A stretch of DNA of 64,000 bases from Herbidospora solisilvae (lineage in GTDB: Bacteria; Actinomycetota; Actinomycetes; Streptosporangiales; Streptosporangiaceae): positions 372,001 to 436,000 of the forward strand of contig NZ_WXEW01000005.1 in assembly GCF_009901565.1 (NCBI RefSeq), written 5' to 3'. The notes under the pieces are model-generated. The model ran no database searches. It was not told the DNA's origin and was given only the letters and a program-made list of their open reading frames with translations. Both the position numbers and the translations under genes were made by a program. The number at the start of each line of letters is the position of its first letter. Position 1 is the first letter of the stretch. Below are positions 28,117-36,703 of the stretch, piece by piece.

Positions 28117-29186
28117 AGATCACCTTCCTGGTGCCGTCCGCGTACGGTATGCGCGGTGACATACGGGCGATGCTGAACCTCGCGGCCGCCCTGACGAGCG
28201 GGCACCAGGTCGAGGTGGTCAGCGTCAAGCGCACCAGGGACGCCCCGTTCTTCCCCGTCGACCCCGCGATCAGGCTGCGCTGGCTGGTCGACGCCCGGCC
28301 CGGCCGCCACCTGCTGCCGCGCGGCCAGGTGCGCACCGAGGTGGCCCTCTGGCGGGCGCTGCGCGCGATCCGCTCCGACGTGCTGGTCACCGCCCGGCCC
28401 AGCCTGAGCGTGCAGTCGGCCCGTTACGCCCCCCGCGAGGTGGTCAGGATCGCCCGCGAGTGGACGCGGCCGGCCGTGCCGACCCCCGTCCAGCGTTTCT
28501 ACCCGCGCCTCGACGCCGTGGTGACCAGCACCGACGCCGGCCGAGGCGAGTGGACCCGGCTGCTCGACGACGAGCTCAGCGTGCACACCATCCCCGACCC
28601 GCTGCCCAAGGGCCCGTGGCCGAGATCGCGCATGGACAACCGGATCATCAGCGCCGGGGGCCGGTGGGTGTCCGACAAGGCGTTCGACCGGCTGATCAGG
28701 GCGTTCGCGATGGTCGCCGACAAGCGGCCCGACTGGCGGTTGCGTCTCTACGGCGCCGGCTCGGAGGAGAAGCGGCTGCGCGCCCTCGTCGCCGAGCTCA
28801 GCCTGCACAACCACGTCTACTTCATGGGCACCACCCCTGACCTGCCCGGCGAGTTCGCCAAGGCGTCGATCGTGGCGGTTCCGTCGCGCCACGAGGTGCT
28901 CGGCATGACCGTGAACGAGGCGCTCAGCACGGGGGTGCCCATCGTGGGCTTCGACGGGCCGAAAGGGCTGGCCCAGTTCGTGCGGCCCGGGGTCGACAGC
29001 GTGCTGGTCAGCGAGGGGGCCGGGGAGGTCGAGGCCTACGCGGGGGCGCTGCTCTCGCTGGTCGACGACGAGCGCAAACGGATGACGCTGGCCGCCGGGG
29101 CGCTCGAATCGGCCACGCAGCGCGCCGCCACCGCCATCGCCGCCCGCTGGCAGGATCTGATGTATGGTTTGCGCTCCAGGGCCTGA
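28113..29186 (+). CDS. glycosyltransferase family 4
   Basis: 357 aa, GT-B fold. The C-terminal half carries the GT4 signatures: IISAGGRWVSDKAFDRLIRAF, LRLYGAGSEEKRLRAL, VYFMGTTPDLP, and the donor-binding EX7E-type segment PSRHEVLGMTVNEALSTGVPIVG. The GTG start at 28113 overlaps the previous stop by 4 nt, with no separate ribosome-binding site needed. It probably transfers a sugar from a nucleotide donor in cell-surface glycan synthesis. The acceptor is unknown. Confidence 0.85.
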   Translation: MKITFLVPSAYGMRGDIRAMLNLAAALTSGHQVEVVSVKRTRDAPFFPVDPAIRLRWLVDARPGRHLLPRGQVRTEVALWRALRAIRSDVLVTARPSLSVQSARYAPREVVRIAREWTRPAVPTPVQRFYPRLDAVVTSTDAGRGEWTRLLDDELSVHTIPDPLPKGPWPRSRMDNRIISAGGRWVSDKAFDRLIRAFAMVADKRPDWRLRLYGAGSEEKRLRALVAELSLHNHVYFMGTTPDLPGEFAKASIVAVPSRHEVLGMTVNEALSTGVPIVGFDGPKGLAQFVRPGVDSVLVSEGAGEVEAYAGALLSLVDDERKRMTLAAGALESATQRAATAIAARWQDLMYGLRSRA

Positions 29187-29202
29187 CCCCCGGGGAATAA
29201 CA

Positions 29203-29236
29203 GATCCCGAGCCCCCAAATCCGGAAGCCCGGGATC
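29203..29236 (+). terminator. weak terminator-like hairpin after the glycosyltransferase
   Basis: GATCCCG (29203-29209) and CGGGATC (29230-29236) can pair across a 20-nt loop, 17 nt after the stop. There is no clear U tract, and it may serve the convergent small gene as well. Confidence 0.35.
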
Positions 29237-29249
29237 GTGATCTTCAGCT

Positions 29250-29411
29250 TCAGCGACTCGCCGAAGTCCGCAACCCGAGCGCGTTGTCGAGCTCCTCCAA
29301 GGTCAGTCGGTCATCCGTGAAGTTGACGGCCTCCAGAACCTCGGCGTAAAGCGCGATTTCGTCCAACGCGACACGGTCATGGACCCGGGAGTCCAAGTCG
29401 TCGTGCCCCAC
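29250..29411 (-). CDS. small conserved-looking protein (53 aa)
   Basis: From GTG 29411, preceded by GGAAGGAAGG about 8 nt upstream, the frame encodes MGHDDLDSRVHDRVALDEIA and continues YAEVLEAVNFTDDRLTLEELDNALGL. The pattern of a helix, a short loop and LTLEELDNALGL is one I associate with small actinobacterial proteins of unknown function. A longer frame from ATG 29525 exists, but its N-terminus is Gly/Arg-rich and lacks a good ribosome-binding site. The 219 nt upstream to 29630 hold its promoter region and nothing else recognisable. Confidence 0.6.
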   Translation of the reverse strand: MGHDDLDSRVHDRVALDEIALYAEVLEAVNFTDDRLTLEELDNALGLRTSASR

Positions 29412-29630
29412 CGCGTCGTCCTTCCTTCCGCAGCCCACACCCTCTTCGAGGTTACGTCCGCGTCGGTTTCGGCGACATGGCCCATCGGGACCATTCCCGC
29501 CGCCGGACCCCCCTCGACTAACCATTTCCCGCTAAGCGCGATCACAATTCGGTCAATTTCCCAAGGTGGGTGGGACCTGATTGCTAAAGGATGATTTGTC
29601 GGTCTTTCCGGGGTAAGGGGGATCTGGCGG

Positions 29631-31004
29631 TCAGGAGTGGTACAACCACTCCGAGGTGATCTCCGAGACGGGCCTTCCGGGCATCCGCAACGGTGAAGGA
29701 ACCGTGTCGTCGCGCTCGTGAATCAACTTCCCAGAGACGGCCGAAGCAGACGGGAATCCTCTTTCCGGCACCGCCCTGCCGATCATGGCAGACCATGCCA
29801 GACCTGTGGCGTAGGCCGCGCCGAGCAGTGTCGAGGCGGCCTCGCGGCCCGGCGGGGCGAGGACGTCGGGCAGCGCGCCCTCCACGGGCCACAGGGCCCT
29901 CAGCGGATGGGCCGAATCGTCAAGGGCCTCTCGCACGGCCCGGCGCACCTCGTCGTCGAGCAGGGGGAAGACATCTGTCACCTGAGCGTCAGCCACCGTT
30001 GACAGGTCACAGGCGAGGAGGCTCCCGGCGGCCAGGCGCGGGTCGACGCCCCGCCCGGCCAGGTAGCCCAGTGCCTCGGTCAGGTCGTAGAAGGTGTGCT
30101 GGAAGTGGTCCTTCGGGGCGGTCTCGTGGATGGTCGTACTGGTCAGATGGGGTGGCAACCGGTGCAGCCAGTGTCTGGCCAGGTCTGACCCCCGGTCGGC
30201 GTGGCCGTGGTCGAGCCAGGGCTGGCGCAGCAGGGGCTCGATCATGACCGTGAGGGCCTGGGCCCGCGGCCGGAAGCGCGGGTCGTCGCTCAGCACGGTC
30301 GCCACCTCCGCCGCCAGCCCGGCCAGGCGCAGCGCCGTCTCGTGGGCTCCGGCGGCCAGCCTCTCTCTGTACGGCTCCAGCACCGCCTCCAGCCGCACCC
30401 CCGGCAACCACCTGACCCAGTCGTCGCCCGGCAGCGGCCTGCCCAGGAACTCGCCGAACATGGTCAGCAGCTGCTCGTTGCCGTCGAAGGCCGGCGCGTA
30501 GGCGCACCACATGACGACGCCCCACACCACCGCGACGGGCGAGGTCACCTCGGGGGCGAACAGGTCTTTGAGGGGGCCGGGGACGAGCGGGAAGTCCTCC
30601 TGGCTCAGCCCCCGGTGGGCCGCCAGGATCGCCCTGATCCGCTCGGCGACCTCCGGCAGCACGTCGGGCCCCACGAACCCCTGCGTCGACCCCCGGTCGG
30701 CCGCGAAGTCGGGCCCCTGCGGCACCAGCCACCACGGGATGGCGGGATTGACGCGTACACACGTGTTGCGCACCCCGTGCTCGGCCGGGGGCGGCGCGAG
30801 CATCCACTGGCCGTCGGCGTCGCGCCGGTACCAGCGTGCGCCCAGCCCGAAGATCCAGCAGGAGCCGTCGTGGGCCGACAGCCCACGGCGGGCGAGCGCC
30901 TCGGCGCGTGCCTCCATCGGGCGAAGCGACCACCGCGGGTCGGCCACCATCGCCCGGACGTCCTGCTCCACGGCCGCGAAACCGTCAAACTGCACGAGCC
31001 ACAT
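29631..31004 (-). CDS. hypothetical protein, conserved-looking soluble
   Basis: 457 aa from ATG 31004 (MWLVQFDGFAAVEQDVRAM). There is no signal peptide or membrane helix and no domain I recognise. It is rich in Trp, Pro and Arg; visible blocks include GSCWIFGLGARWYRRDADG, VNPAIPWWLVPQGPDFA, and HWLHRLPPHLTSTTIHETA. The frame extends further upstream, but that part is low quality and overlaps the divergent gene. It might belong to a secretion- or phage-like fold given the WYRRD...W pattern, but this is speculative. Codon use is normal for the genome. Confidence 0.6.
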   Translation of the reverse strand: MWLVQFDGFAAVEQDVRAMVADPRWSLRPMEARAEALARRGLSAHDGSCWIFGLGARWYRRDADGQWMLAPPPAEHGVRNTCVRVNPAIPWWLVPQGPDFAADRGSTQGFVGPDVLPEVAERIRAILAAHRGLSQEDFPLVPGPLKDLFAPEVTSPVAVVWGVVMWCAYAPAFDGNEQLLTMFGEFLGRPLPGDDWVRWLPGVRLEAVLEPYRERLAAGAHETALRLAGLAAEVATVLSDDPRFRPRAQALTVMIEPLLRQPWLDHGHADRGSDLARHWLHRLPPHLTSTTIHETAPKDHFQHTFYDLTEALGYLAGRGVDPRLAAGSLLACDLSTVADAQVTDVFPLLDDEVRRAVREALDDSAHPLRALWPVEGALPDVLAPPGREAASTLLGAAYATGLAWSAMIGRAVPERGFPSASAVSGKLIHERDDTVPSPLRMPGRPVSEITSEWLYHS

Positions 31005-31107
31005 GCTAGAACATGTGAAACTTTCACCCACCTGAGCTGGATAAATGGCTCTGAGCTGGGGGACTCGCGGCACAACCTCTTGGCATGTCCGCTGTTGTTC
31101 CACTTCG

Positions 31108-32277
31108 ATGGTCTTCGTGACGGAGACCCAGCAGGCCAAAACCGACGCGGACCAGCCGGAGAACGCTCCCACCGCGAGGCGGAGATGGCTCGGGCAACCG
31201 GGCGACCTGACCGCCCTGGGCATCTGGTTCTTCTGGCACGTCGCGACGTACATCTACATGGTCCTGGCCGCCCCCGGCCGGACCGAGGCGCCTCTTCTCG
31301 ACCGGCTGACGCCCTGGGACGCCGAGAACTTCATCACGATCGCCCAATACGGCTACGACGGCGCGCCCGGGATGACCGACGCGCCCAAACTGGTGGCGTT
31401 CTTCCCCGGGTTGCCGCTGCTGCTGCGCGACCTGAACTGGCTGGTGCCCAACTACGACCTGCTGATCGTGCTCGTGTCGGTCGTGGGGAGCGCGGTGGTC
31501 GCCGTGTTCCTGTCGCGGCTGAGCGAGTCGTACAAGGAGGGGACCGGCACCTGGACGGTGCTGGCGTTCTTCCTGTCGCCGTTCGCGGTGTTCATGTGGG
31601 CGGGCTACTCCGAGGCCCCGTTCCTGGCGCTGGCGATCCCGGCCTGGCTGCTGGCGCGGCAGGGCCGCTGGGAGTGGGCGGCCGTCTGCGCGGCGTTCGC
31701 CTCGTCGATCCGGATCACCGGGTTGTTCCTCGCGCTCGGCCTGGCGGTCATGTTCCTGGTCTCCGAGAACGGGCTGCGCGCCGACTGGCGGAAGATCTTC
31801 TGGCTCGTGGTGCCGGGGTTGCCGGTGCTGGCGTACATGATCTTCCTGAAGATGCGGGTCGGCGACTGGATGGCCTGGAACGCCGCCCAGGCCCAGTACT
31901 GGGGGCGCTACCCCGTGAGCCCCCAGGAGGTGCTGGTCAACACCTGGAACCGGTCGCTGGAGGAGCCGGTGCTCGCGACGTCGTATCGTGAGGAGATAAT
32001 CGCGGCGTTCGTGCTGGTCATCCTGATCGTCTGGCAGCTGGTGCGGCGGAAATGGGCGGAGTTGGCCTACCTGGCGCCCCAGGCCGTCGCGTTGCTGGCG
32101 ATGTCCTCGTTCTACATGTCGGTCGGGCGGGCATCGTTGTTGTGGTGGCCGCTCTACATCGGGGTCGGCATCGCCGCGGCGCGCAACAAATGGGCGTTCA
32201 TGGCGTATGTCGCGGTGGCGGCGCCGGTCATGGCGATCAATATAGGAAACTTCACCACGGGGGCCTGGGTTGGCTGA
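31108..32277 (+). CDS. PIG-V-like mannosyltransferase, integral membrane
   Basis: 389 aa with about nine hydrophobic segments. The PF04188-like core is recognisable: LLDRLTPWDAENFITIAQYGY (catalytic Asp in the first loop), AFFPGLPLLLRD, and LSPFAVFMWAGYSEAPFLALA. Such GT-C enzymes use polyprenyl-phosphate-mannose outside the membrane to mannosylate lipids or proteins. The start is uncertain: ATG 31108 or GTG 31117, neither with a strong ribosome-binding site. The following carbonic anhydrase gene overlaps its end by 8 nt. Confidence 0.75.
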   Translation: MVFVTETQQAKTDADQPENAPTARRRWLGQPGDLTALGIWFFWHVATYIYMVLAAPGRTEAPLLDRLTPWDAENFITIAQYGYDGAPGMTDAPKLVAFFPGLPLLLRDLNWLVPNYDLLIVLVSVVGSAVVAVFLSRLSESYKEGTGTWTVLAFFLSPFAVFMWAGYSEAPFLALAIPAWLLARQGRWEWAAVCAAFASSIRITGLFLALGLAVMFLVSENGLRADWRKIFWLVVPGLPVLAYMIFLKMRVGDWMAWNAAQAQYWGRYPVSPQEVLVNTWNRSLEEPVLATSYREEIIAAFVLVILIVWQLVRRKWAELAYLAPQAVALLAMSSFYMSVGRASLLWWPLYIGVGIAAARNKWAFMAYVAVAAPVMAINIGNFTTGAWVG

Positions 32278-32791
32278 GGTGTTCGCTCTGGACGACGACC
32301 TGCCGTCGATCGATCCGACGGCCTGGATCGCGCCGGGCGCGGTCGTGGCCGGCCGCGTCCGCGTCGGCACGCACGCGAACGTCTGGTACGGCAGCGTGCT
32401 ACGGGGAGACGACGAGTCCATCGAGGTCGGCGCGCAGTGCAACGTCCAGGACCTGTGCTGCATCCACGCCGACCCCGGCTTCCCGGCGGTCCTCGAACCG
32501 AGGGTCAGCGTGGGCCACAAGGCGGTCGTCCACGGCGCATACGTGGAGACCGGCGCCCTGATCGGCATCGGCGCCATCCTCCTGAACGGCGCCTACATCG
32601 GCGCCGGCACGCTGGTGGCCGCGGGAGCGCTCGTGACGCCGGGCAAGAAGTTCCCCGGAGGAGTGCTGCTGGCGGGATCCCCAGCGAAGATCATCCGGGA
32701 TCTCGACGAAGACGACGTCGCGACCTTCGCCGAGACCCCCGACCGCTACATGGACAAGGCCCGCCGCCACGCACGTGCCCGGCGCTGGTGA
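32270..32791 (+). CDS. gamma-class carbonic anhydrase-like hexapeptide protein
   Basis: 173 aa left-handed beta-helix protein. Hexapeptide repeats run from SIDPTAWIAPGAVVAGRVRVG to the end. The metal-binding histidines appear in CIHADPG and VGHKAVVHGAYVETG, as in gamma-carbonic anhydrases (YrdA/PaaY/CaiE group). The start is TTG 32270, overlapping the mannosyltransferase stop by 8 nt and so translationally coupled. It may hydrate CO2 or act on another substrate; bacterial members often lack measured activity. It converges on the hydrolase gene with a 5-nt gap. Confidence 0.85.
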   Translation: MAEVFALDDDLPSIDPTAWIAPGAVVAGRVRVGTHANVWYGSVLRGDDESIEVGAQCNVQDLCCIHADPGFPAVLEPRVSVGHKAVVHGAYVETGALIGIGAILLNGAYIGAGTLVAAGALVTPGKKFPGGVLLAGSPAKIIRDLDEDDVATFAETPDRYMDKARRHARARRW

Positions 32792-32796
32792 GCTGA

Positions 32797-33588
32797 CTAC
32801 CTGGTGGCGCGGTCGGCCGCGGTGACGAGGTCGGCGGCGGCGTCCGCGTGCGAGACCAGGACCAGGTGCGAGGCGCCCTTGATCTCGCTGGTGTGCGCTC
32901 CGGCGCGCTTGGCCATGAACTTCTGGGCCGCGGTCGGGATGGCCTGGTCGGCGCCCGCCACGAGGTACCACGAGGGGATCTTCTTCCACGCCGACACCGT
33001 GGCCTTGGCGTCGAGCGCGGCGTAGGAGACCGGACGCTGGGTCGCGGCGATCAGTGCGGTGTCACGGGCGGGCAGGTCGGCGGCCACGGCGGCGCGGAAC
33101 TTGGCCGGGTCGACGTAGACGTCGGTGCCGCCCGGGTAGTCGCGGGTGAGGAGGCTGGTGGGCAGCTGGCTGCCCGGGAACCTGCCGGTCAGGTCGAGCG
33201 CCGACTCGCCCACCTCGGGGACGTACCCGGCGACGTACACCAGCGCCTTGACGTTGGCGTGGCCGTCGGCCGCGCTGCTGATGACCGAGCCGCCATAGGA
33301 GTGGCCGACCAGGATCACCGGCCCCGGGACGGTGGAGATGACGCTCGACACGTAGTCGGAGTCCCCCTGGAGGTCGCGGAGGGGGTTGGCGGGCGCGATC
33401 ACCGGATAGCCGGCCGCCTGAAGCCGGGCGACGACCTTGGTCCAGCTCGACGCGTCGGCGAACGCGCCGTGGACCAGGATGACGGTGGGTTTGGCGGCAT
33501 GGTGGCCGGTCGTGGCCGAGGCGGGCGTGGTCATGGCGGGGACCATCGCGGCGAGCGCGACGGCGGCCAGCAGGAGCCTTTTTGGCAT
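32797..33588 (-). CDS. secreted alpha/beta hydrolase
   Basis: 263 aa. A signal peptide occupies residues 1-27 (LLLAAVALAAMVPAMTTPASA). The alpha/beta-hydrolase core has the oxyanion HGAFADASSW, nucleophile elbow GHSYGGS (Ser), and C-terminal SHLVLVSHAD (His). These proteins form an exported esterase-like group common next to LuxR regulators. ATG 33588 with TTGGAGAA upstream is preferred over 33600. It is divergent from the LAL regulator at 33727, which probably controls it. The substrate is unknown. Confidence 0.82.
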   Translation of the reverse strand: MPKRLLLAAVALAAMVPAMTTPASATTGHHAAKPTVILVHGAFADASSWTKVVARLQAAGYPVIAPANPLRDLQGDSDYVSSVISTVPGPVILVGHSYGGSVISSAADGHANVKALVYVAGYVPEVGESALDLTGRFPGSQLPTSLLTRDYPGGTDVYVDPAKFRAAVAADLPARDTALIAATQRPVSYAALDAKATVSAWKKIPSWYLVAGADQAIPTAAQKFMAKRAGAHTSEIKGASHLVLVSHADAAADLVTAADRATR

Positions 33589-33726
33589 GACGTTCTCCAA
33601 GCGGAAGACGGGTAACTGCGGCCTAAGCTAGGAACGGGCCCGTTTGGGCGGCATGCGTCACCTGACTGCGTCACCGACTGTGGTCGGTTGGACAGGGCCC
33701 TCTATTCGAAGCGAAAATGTTCACAT

Positions 33727-36456
33727 ATGCCACCAGAGCTGTCGCAAGAGGTACTTTTCGGGCGTGAGTTCGAGCAGGGACGTCTCGCCAATCTTGTGGA
33801 CGGTGTCCGCGAAAGCGGTGCGGCGCTCCTGGTCCGAGGCGACGCCGGGATCGGCAAGTCGGCCCTCCTGCTCGACATGGCCGGGACAGCCGCCGCGCGG
33901 GGCCTGCGGATCCTGCGCACGTCCGGGGCGCAGGCCGAGACGCACATGCCGTTCGCCGGTCTGCACCAGCTCCTGCTGCCGCTCCGGGCCGGGATCGCGG
34001 CGCTGCCCGCTCCGCAGCGCGACGCCCTGGGAGCGGCGTTCGGGCTGGTCGACGCCCCGACGCCCGACGTCTTCCCCGTCGCCCTGGGCACGCTGAACCT
34101 CCTGATTGAGGCGCCCGTGCTCGTGCTGGTCGAGGACGCGCACTGGCTCGACCGGCCGAGCGCCGAAGTGCTCGCGTTCGTCGCCCGCCGGCTGGAATCC
34201 GAGCCGATCGTGCTGGTGGCCGCGCTCCGCGACGGGTCGCAGAGCCCGCTGGAGGCCGCCGGGCTGCCGGAGCTGGTCCTCGACCGGCTCGACGACGACG
34301 CCGCCACCGCCTTGCTGGAGGCCCGCAGCCCCACCCTGACGCCGGAGACACGCGCGCGGGTGCTCCGGGAGGCGGCGGGCAACCCGCTGGCCCTCGTCGA
34401 GCTGCCGATCGCCATGGAGACGCTGCGGCCGCAGCCGGGACGGCTTCCGCTGACGGCCCGGCTGGAACAGACCTTCACCGCCCGGATGTCGGGGCTGCCG
34501 CCCGCCACCCGGACCCTGCTGCTGGTCGCCGCGGTCAACGACGGGACCGCGTTGTGCGAGGCGCTGGACGCCACCACGCTGATCCTGGGCACGGAGGTGA
34601 CGGCCGACGACCTCGCGCCCGCGGTGGCCGCCCGGCTGGTCGACGTCCACGAGACCGTGGTCTGGTTCCGCCACCCGCTCATGCGCTCGGCTATCCAGCA
34701 GGAGGCCAGCCGGTCCCGGCGGCACGCGGCGCACGCCGCCCTGGCCGACGTCCTGGCCGATCAGCCCGACCGCAACCGCTGGCACCGGGCGGCCTCGACC
34801 AACCGTCCCGACGAGGAGATGGCGGCCGAGCTGGAGACGGCGGCCCGCCGGGCGCGGCGGCGGGGAGACCTGCTGTCGGGCGTCGAGGGCCTCGAACGCG
34901 CCGCCCGCCTCAGCGAGGATCCCGGGCAACGGCGGGAACGCCTGGTCCGGGCGGCCGAATGGGGCGCGGAGGCGGGCCGCCGCGACCTGGCCACCCGGCT
35001 GGTCACCGAGGCCGAGCCCTGGACGTTGTCGCTGCGGCAGCGCGCCCGGGTCGTGTGGATACGGGAGAGCTTCGAAGAGGACGTCCGCGACGACGACGCG
35101 GCGGTGCGGTCCCTGGTCGAGCTCGCCCAGGCCGTGGCGAAGGAGGGCGAGCTCGACCTGGCGCTGAAGCTGCTGTCGAGCGCGTCCCTGCGGTGTTTCT
35201 GGGCCCACACCGACGCGGAGTCGCGGGACCTCGTCGTCGCCGCGGCCGAGAGCCTGCCCGTCGACGAGCACGACGGGTGGTTGTTGTCGATCCTGGCGTT
35301 CGCGGCCCCGATCGAGCGCGGCCGGGTGGTGATCGAGCGGCTCGGCCGGTTGGCGGCCGACCGGCCCGGCGGCTGGCGGGCGGCCCGGCTGCTCGGCAGT
35401 TCGGCGCTGATGGTGGGGGCCTTCGACCTGTCGGAGGAGTTCTGCGCCCTGTCACTGCCGCGGCTGCGCGTGCAGGGTCGGCTCAGCCATCTGTGCCGCG
35501 ACCTCGGGGCGCAGGCCTGGAGCGCCTCCCGGCTGGCCGATCTCGGCGTGGCGATGTCCGCCGCCGAGGAGGCCGCCCGGCTCGCCCAGGAGGCGTCCCT
35601 GCCGCTGATGTACGCCATGGCGCACGCCTCCGGTGCCGTTGTCGCCGCGTTGCGCGGAAACCAGGACCGGATGGAGGGCCTCGCCGCGGTGGCCGAGCAG
35701 GCGGCCCTGCCCATCGGGGCGCGTCCGGTGCTGGCCACCGTGCAGCACGCGCGCGGGCTCGCCGCCCTCGGCGAGGGGCGCTACGCCGACGCGTACGACC
35801 AGCTGCGCCGGATCCACGACCCCGCCGATCCCGCCTTCCACCCGGCCCTGCGCTGCTTCAGCGTGGCCGAGCTCGCGGACGCCGCGACCCACTGCGGCCA
35901 GGGCCACACGATCGCCGGAATCGTGGCGGAAATGGAGGAGGTGGCCCGCGTCACCCCGTCGCCCGCCCTGCACGCCGACCTGCGCTACACCCGGGCCGTG
36001 CTGGCGGACGAGGCCGTCGCCGAGTCCTTGTTCGCCGCAGCGCTCGATGCGGACCTGCGCCGGCTGCCCTTCGTCCGGGCGCGGGTGCAGCTGGCCTACG
36101 GCGAATGGTTGCGCCGGAGGCGGCGGATGGCCGAGTCGCGGGCGCCGCTGCGCACGGCCAGGGAGACCTTCGACGCGCTCGGTGTCATTCCGTGGAGCGA
36201 GCGGGCCTGGCAGGAGCTGCGCGCCTCCGGCGAGAGCGGACGCCGCCGCACCGGCGACGCCCGCGACGTCCTCACCGCCCAGGAGCTCCAGATCGCCCGG
36301 ATGGCGGCCGACGGCCTGACCAACCGGGAGATCGGCGAGAAGCTCTTCATGTCCCACCGGACCGTCGGCTCACACCTCTACCGGATCTTCCCCAAGCTGG
36401 AGATCACCTCGCGATCGGCGCTGGCCGCGGCCCTGCGCGAACGTGGGGAGGACTGA
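33727..36456 (+). CDS. LuxR-family regulator of the LAL (large ATP-binding) type
   Basis: 909 aa. N-terminal AAA-like ATPase: Walker A RGDAGIGKSALLL and Walker B VLVLVEDAHWLD. A long tetratricopeptide-like helical middle spans about 350-820. The C-terminal LuxR HTH is LTAQELQIARMAADGLTNREIGEKLF, followed by RTVGSHLYRIFPKL. LAL proteins are activators that respond to small inducers. ATG 33727 is chosen as the family start (MPPELSQEVLFGREFEQ); no clear ribosome-binding site is present. It faces the secreted hydrolase across 138 nt, a likely target. The structured repeat copy B follows 45 nt after its stop. Confidence 0.88.
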   Translation: MPPELSQEVLFGREFEQGRLANLVDGVRESGAALLVRGDAGIGKSALLLDMAGTAAARGLRILRTSGAQAETHMPFAGLHQLLLPLRAGIAALPAPQRDALGAAFGLVDAPTPDVFPVALGTLNLLIEAPVLVLVEDAHWLDRPSAEVLAFVARRLESEPIVLVAALRDGSQSPLEAAGLPELVLDRLDDDAATALLEARSPTLTPETRARVLREAAGNPLALVELPIAMETLRPQPGRLPLTARLEQTFTARMSGLPPATRTLLLVAAVNDGTALCEALDATTLILGTEVTADDLAPAVAARLVDVHETVVWFRHPLMRSAIQQEASRSRRHAAHAALADVLADQPDRNRWHRAASTNRPDEEMAAELETAARRARRRGDLLSGVEGLERAARLSEDPGQRRERLVRAAEWGAEAGRRDLATRLVTEAEPWTLSLRQRARVVWIRESFEEDVRDDDAAVRSLVELAQAVAKEGELDLALKLLSSASLRCFWAHTDAESRDLVVAAAESLPVDEHDGWLLSILAFAAPIERGRVVIERLGRLAADRPGGWRAARLLGSSALMVGAFDLSEEFCALSLPRLRVQGRLSHLCRDLGAQAWSASRLADLGVAMSAAEEAARLAQEASLPLMYAMAHASGAVVAALRGNQDRMEGLAAVAEQAALPIGARPVLATVQHARGLAALGEGRYADAYDQLRRIHDPADPAFHPALRCFSVAELADAATHCGQGHTIAGIVAEMEEVARVTPSPALHADLRYTRAVLADEAVAESLFAAALDADLRRLPFVRARVQLAYGEWLRRRRRMAESRAPLRTARETFDALGVIPWSERAWQELRASGESGRRRTGDARDVLTAQELQIARMAADGLTNREIGEKLFMSHRTVGSHLYRIFPKLEITSRSALAAALRERGED

Positions 36457-36501
36457 CGAAACCGTCTGTTCAATGGCGACACATATGTCGCCTTGGTCAT
36501 G

Positions 36502-36613
36502 GCGCGGGCGCGCCCGCGTCTGGACTGAGGAGCGCAGGAGAGCGAAGCGAACCGTAGTGACGAGGGAAGACGCGGGCTGAAGGCGCCCGCGCCCGCCGAG
36601 CCGGAGGCTCGGC
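36502..36613 (+). repeat. structured dispersed repeat, copy B
   Basis: 10-bp outer stem GCGCGGGCGC/GCGCCCGCGC (36502-36511, 36583-36592), inner stem GCCCGCGTCT/AGACGCGGGC (36512-36521, 36568-36577), a 46-nt internal region with only two differences from copy A, a TGAAG bulge, and the 3' hairpin GCCGAGCC-GGA-GGCTCGGC (36595-36613). Relative to copy A, one pair in the inner stem changes C-G to G-C and one in the 3' hairpin C-G to A-T, both preserving pairing. It sits between the LAL gene and the DivIVA-like gene, same strand. Confidence 0.8.
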
Positions 36614-36703
36614 CGAATAACAGGGTTCGGGTTGCGCCCCGCCGCCGATAGCAGGAAAGTCGTGTCTTGATACGTCTTCCCGCCATCTCCCCCAAGGCTC
36701 TTC

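Noticed and set aside
29412-29525. Longer start (ATG 29525) for the 53-aa protein
   Set aside because: The added residues are Gly/Arg-rich without a ribosome-binding site, whereas GTG 29411 has GGAAGGAAGG.
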